Assembly: GCF_000743575.1 (NCBI RefSeq)
Contig: NZ_JQGC01000033.1
Span: 1-64,000 of the forward strand
Origin: Devosia riboflavina
Lineage (GTDB): Bacteria > Pseudomonadota > Alphaproteobacteria > Rhizobiales > Devosiaceae
Direction of reading: 5' to 3'
DNA length: 64,000 nucleotides
The translations under genes and the position numbers were made by a program. Shown piece by piece: positions 62,152 through 64,000 of the stretch; within the stretch, counting starts at the first letter, position 1, and each line of letters begins with the position of its first letter. The notes beneath the pieces were generated by a model. That model saw only the letters and a list, made by a program, of their open reading frames with translations. It made no database searches and was not told the origin of the DNA.

Positions 62152-62643
62152 ATGGCCGAAGATCATCTGCGCTACGACATTCTCGCCCAGGAAGCCCTGC
62201 GCGGCGTCGTGCGCAAGGTTTTGGCCGAAGTGTCCCGCACTGGTCTTCCCGGCGAGCACCACTTCTTCATTTCCTTTGCTACCCGCGCGCCCGGCGTGCG
62301 CCTCAGCGAGAAATTGCTGACGCAGTACGACAAGGAAATGACCATCGTGCTGCAGAACCAGTATTGGGATCTCAAGGTCAACGAGACCGGTTTTGAAGTC
62401 GGCCTCAGCTTTGACGGCGTGCCCGAAACGCTGGTGATCCCCTTTGCCGCCATCAAGGGCTTCTTCGATCCCTCCGTGCAGTTTGGCCTGCAGTTCGACC
62501 CGGCCACCGCGCCGCGCGAGGATGGCTCGGAAGAAGACGCGGCCGATGCCAAGGCAGAACGCACCGAAAAGGGCGAGGCTGCTGAAGGCGAGCAGAGCGG
62601 CGAAAAGGTCGTCAGCCTCGACGCCTTCCGCAAAAAGCCCTGA
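62152..62643 (+). CDS. sspB: SspB-like ClpXP adaptor
   Basis: A 163-residue adaptor that delivers ssrA-tagged proteins to ClpXP. The alphaproteobacterial-type core domain (YDILAQEALRGVVRKVLAEV, HHFFISFATRAPGVRLSE, ALKG-like IPFAAIKGFFDPS) is followed by a long acidic linker (residues ~122-150) and the ClpX-docking tail VVSLDAFRKKP. It lies about 110 bases downstream of ssrA on the same strand, so tag and adaptor are encoded side by side. Confidence 0.93.
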   Translation: MAEDHLRYDILAQEALRGVVRKVLAEVSRTGLPGEHHFFISFATRAPGVRLSEKLLTQYDKEMTIVLQNQYWDLKVNETGFEVGLSFDGVPETLVIPFAAIKGFFDPSVQFGLQFDPATAPREDGSEEDAADAKAERTEKGEAAEGEQSGEKVVSLDAFRKKP

Positions 62644-62658
62644 TTTTCGAGCCGCGTG

Positions 62659-62889
62659 ATGCAGAAGCGGTCTTTCTCGATCGCCGGCCACCGCACTTCC
62701 ATCGCTCTTGAACCCGAATTCTGGCTGGCGCTCGAAGAGATCGCTTCGGTGCGTGGGCTAAGCCTTGCCGGCCTTGTGCGGGAGATCGACGAGACGCGCG
62801 AAGCGGCGAACCTTTCCTCTGCCATCCGGCTATCGATCCTCGCCTGGTATCGGGCGCGCGCCGTCGAGCCTATCGAAAAAGCAGATTGA
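62659..62889 (+). CDS. Ribbon-helix-helix domain protein
   Basis: A 76-residue protein of the RHH_4 type: KRSFSIAGHRTSIALEPEFW gives the beta-strand and first helix, and LALEEIASVRGLSLAGLVRE the second. It probably binds DNA as a dimer. Such a gene commonly accompanies fumarase/SspB genes in Rhizobiales. It begins 13 bases after sspB (ATG 62659 or GTG 62656), suggesting one operon, and its last 20 bases overlap the convergent AsmA-family gene. Confidence 0.82.
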   Translation: MQKRSFSIAGHRTSIALEPEFWLALEEIASVRGLSLAGLVREIDETREAANLSSAIRLSILAWYRARAVEPIEKAD

Positions 62890-64000
62890 CCGGGCCAGTG
62901 GGCACAGTGCTCACGCCGGGCTGAAAGCCCAGATTGAGCGGCTGCGCAGGGATAGTCGGTTGAGGCTCTTCAGGGGCTTCGGCCGGCGGGGGCGTGCCTG
63001 TGCCCTGCTGCTCTTCGAGCGCCTCGCGGGCGGCGTCCTCGATCGCCTGGCGCGCGGCGGCTTCTTCGGCGGCCTTCCGGCGCTGTTCTTCGATCAAGCG
63101 GTTGCGCTCGGCGGCGGCGGCACGCTGGCGCTCTTCGTCTTCGATCCGCAGGGCTTCTAGCCGGTCGACCTCAAGCTCATTGGCGCGAACCTGGATGGCG
63201 GCGATCAGTTCGGTGGTATCGAGATCGACAACCGGCGCGAAGAAGGTGCCGCTCAGCCGGGCGATGATGCGCGCGGCGTCGTTTTCGATGAGGCCCGAGG
63301 GATCGACATAGCTGAAGGGGGTCAGCACGAAGCTGCCGTTGAGGCCCAGCGAGGGGAGCGCGAAATCGACACCGCCAGCGAGGCGCGCGCCGCTGCCTTC
63401 GACGATCAGATTGGCAAGACGCAGCGTGCCGCCGGCGATGGCGAAGGCGCCGTTTGCAGTTTCGGCTGTGAAAGGGCCCTGCCCCAGCGATTGATCGATG
63501 AGAATATCGAGGGCTTCGGCGTCGATATTGAGCACGTCCTGCAGCCCGGCAAGGGCCGGATAAACGCCCGGATTGAGGCGGTCGAGCGACAGATCGGCCA
63601 GCGAGAAATTGCCTTCGCCAGCGAGGCTCGAAACGACTTCGGCGAGCGAGGCGCCGGTGCCTTCAAAACTGCCGCTGCCGGTGAGGCGGGCCGAAAGGCC
63701 GGAGGCAGCTTCGGAAGTCAGGAGAGCGGCCATCTGAACATTATCGAGCGACACGCGGCCGGTAATCGTCCGATCGGTCAACGGTCCGGCGCAGCAATTG
63801 CTGAGGGTGGCATTGATACTGCCCCCGCCGATCGAGCCCTTGAGGTTGGCAATGGCCAGGGTCTGCTGATCCCATGTAAGGTCGAAGGCCGCATCCGTGA
63901 GCGTGGAGGCGCCCAGCGTGATCTCGCCGGCCGTTATCGCAATGGCGCCGCGCGTGGTGCGGGTCCTGTTGCTGGCAGCGAGTGGGCCTTCCGGCCACAG
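62870..64000 (-). CDS. AsmA-family envelope protein, C-terminal part (5' end outside the window)
   Basis: The frame is open to the right edge, so the N-terminus is missing; 376 residues are visible. Repeated beta-rich segments (ITAGEITLGASTLTDAAFDL, GRVSLDNVQMAALLT, GSGSFEGTGASLAEVVSSLA, GPFTAETANGAFAIAGGTLR) are the AsmA C-terminal/lipid-transfer groove type. A charged helix rich in Arg/Glu/Ala and a Pro-rich tail end the protein. AsmA proteins bridge the inner and outer membrane and move phospholipid. Confidence 0.88.
   Translation of the reverse strand: MWPEGPLAASNRTRTTRGAIAITAGEITLGASTLTDAAFDLTWDQQTLAIANLKGSIGGGSINATLSNCCAGPLTDRTITGRVSLDNVQMAALLTSEAASGLSARLTGSGSFEGTGASLAEVVSSLAGEGNFSLADLSLDRLNPGVYPALAGLQDVLNIDAEALDILIDQSLGQGPFTAETANGAFAIAGGTLRLANLIVEGSGARLAGGVDFALPSLGLNGSFVLTPFSYVDPSGLIENDAARIIARLSGTFFAPVVDLDTTELIAAIQVRANELEVDRLEALRIEDEERQRAAAAERNRLIEEQRRKAAEEAAARQAIEDAAREALEEQQGTGTPPPAEAPEEPQPTIPAQPLNLGFQPGVSTVPTGPVNLLFR

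Overview
The window is GC-rich chromosomal DNA from an alphaproteobacterium, most likely of the order Hyphomicrobiales (Rhizobiales) and plausibly Devosia-like. The order-level call rests on a circularly permuted two-piece ssrA (tmRNA) gene, an alphaproteobacterial-type SspB, a UPF0303/GFA/PhzF neighbourhood, frequent 4-bp start/stop overlaps and several nested palindromic intergenic repeats. The genus is an inference from overall gene content and was not tested by any search. I see no prophage, insertion sequence, plasmid function or CRISPR array; most of the window is core metabolism with one sugar-utilisation island.

Layout. 1-9.7 kb: the end of a Pro/Ala-rich protein, two tandem MFS paralogues, a GT4 glycosyltransferase beside an LpxH-like phosphoesterase, a secreted GH3 hexosaminidase, acs and a GNAT-like protein. 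9.7-14.5 kb: a translationally coupled FemAB-like/flippase pair, terC with a terminator-bearing leader, an iron-box-like operator next to a 4-Cys small protein, and a tandem duplication of tRNA-Lys(CTT). 14.5-24 kb: a HisC-like aminotransferase, an EEP-family protein, leuA preceded by a Leu-rich small ORF, PhzF/UPF0303/GFA/NUDIX genes, ilvC, and a TetR gene with a perfect 16-bp palindrome upstream. 24-27 kb: kbl-tdh (threonine to glycine) divergent from an XRE-cupin regulator.

27-37.6 kb is a carbohydrate island: Gfo/Idh/MocA oxidoreductase, xylose-isomerase-like protein, LacI regulator, solute-binding protein, two permeases, ATPase and a GH127 beta-L-arabinofuranosidase, all on the minus strand, with a second LacI gene divergent. 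Two sets of LacI-type operators are visible. Together the genes look like binding and import of an L-arabinofuranoside or related oligosaccharide, cytoplasmic hydrolysis and oxidation of the sugar.

37.6-64 kb: alpha/beta hydrolase, old yellow enzyme, kup, FMN reductase, pdxJ, ilvBN with a readable branched-chain attenuator, a PiT phosphate transporter, cspA, a MATE transporter, miaA/serB, hflKC, folA, thyA with a MazG-like gene, RidA, a thermonuclease, ssrA followed directly by its ClpXP adaptor sspB, and the end of an AsmA-family gene that runs off the right edge. Branched-chain amino acid synthesis recurs (leuA, ilvC, ilvB, ilvN), and two of these transcripts carry short upstream ORFs rich in the end-product residues.
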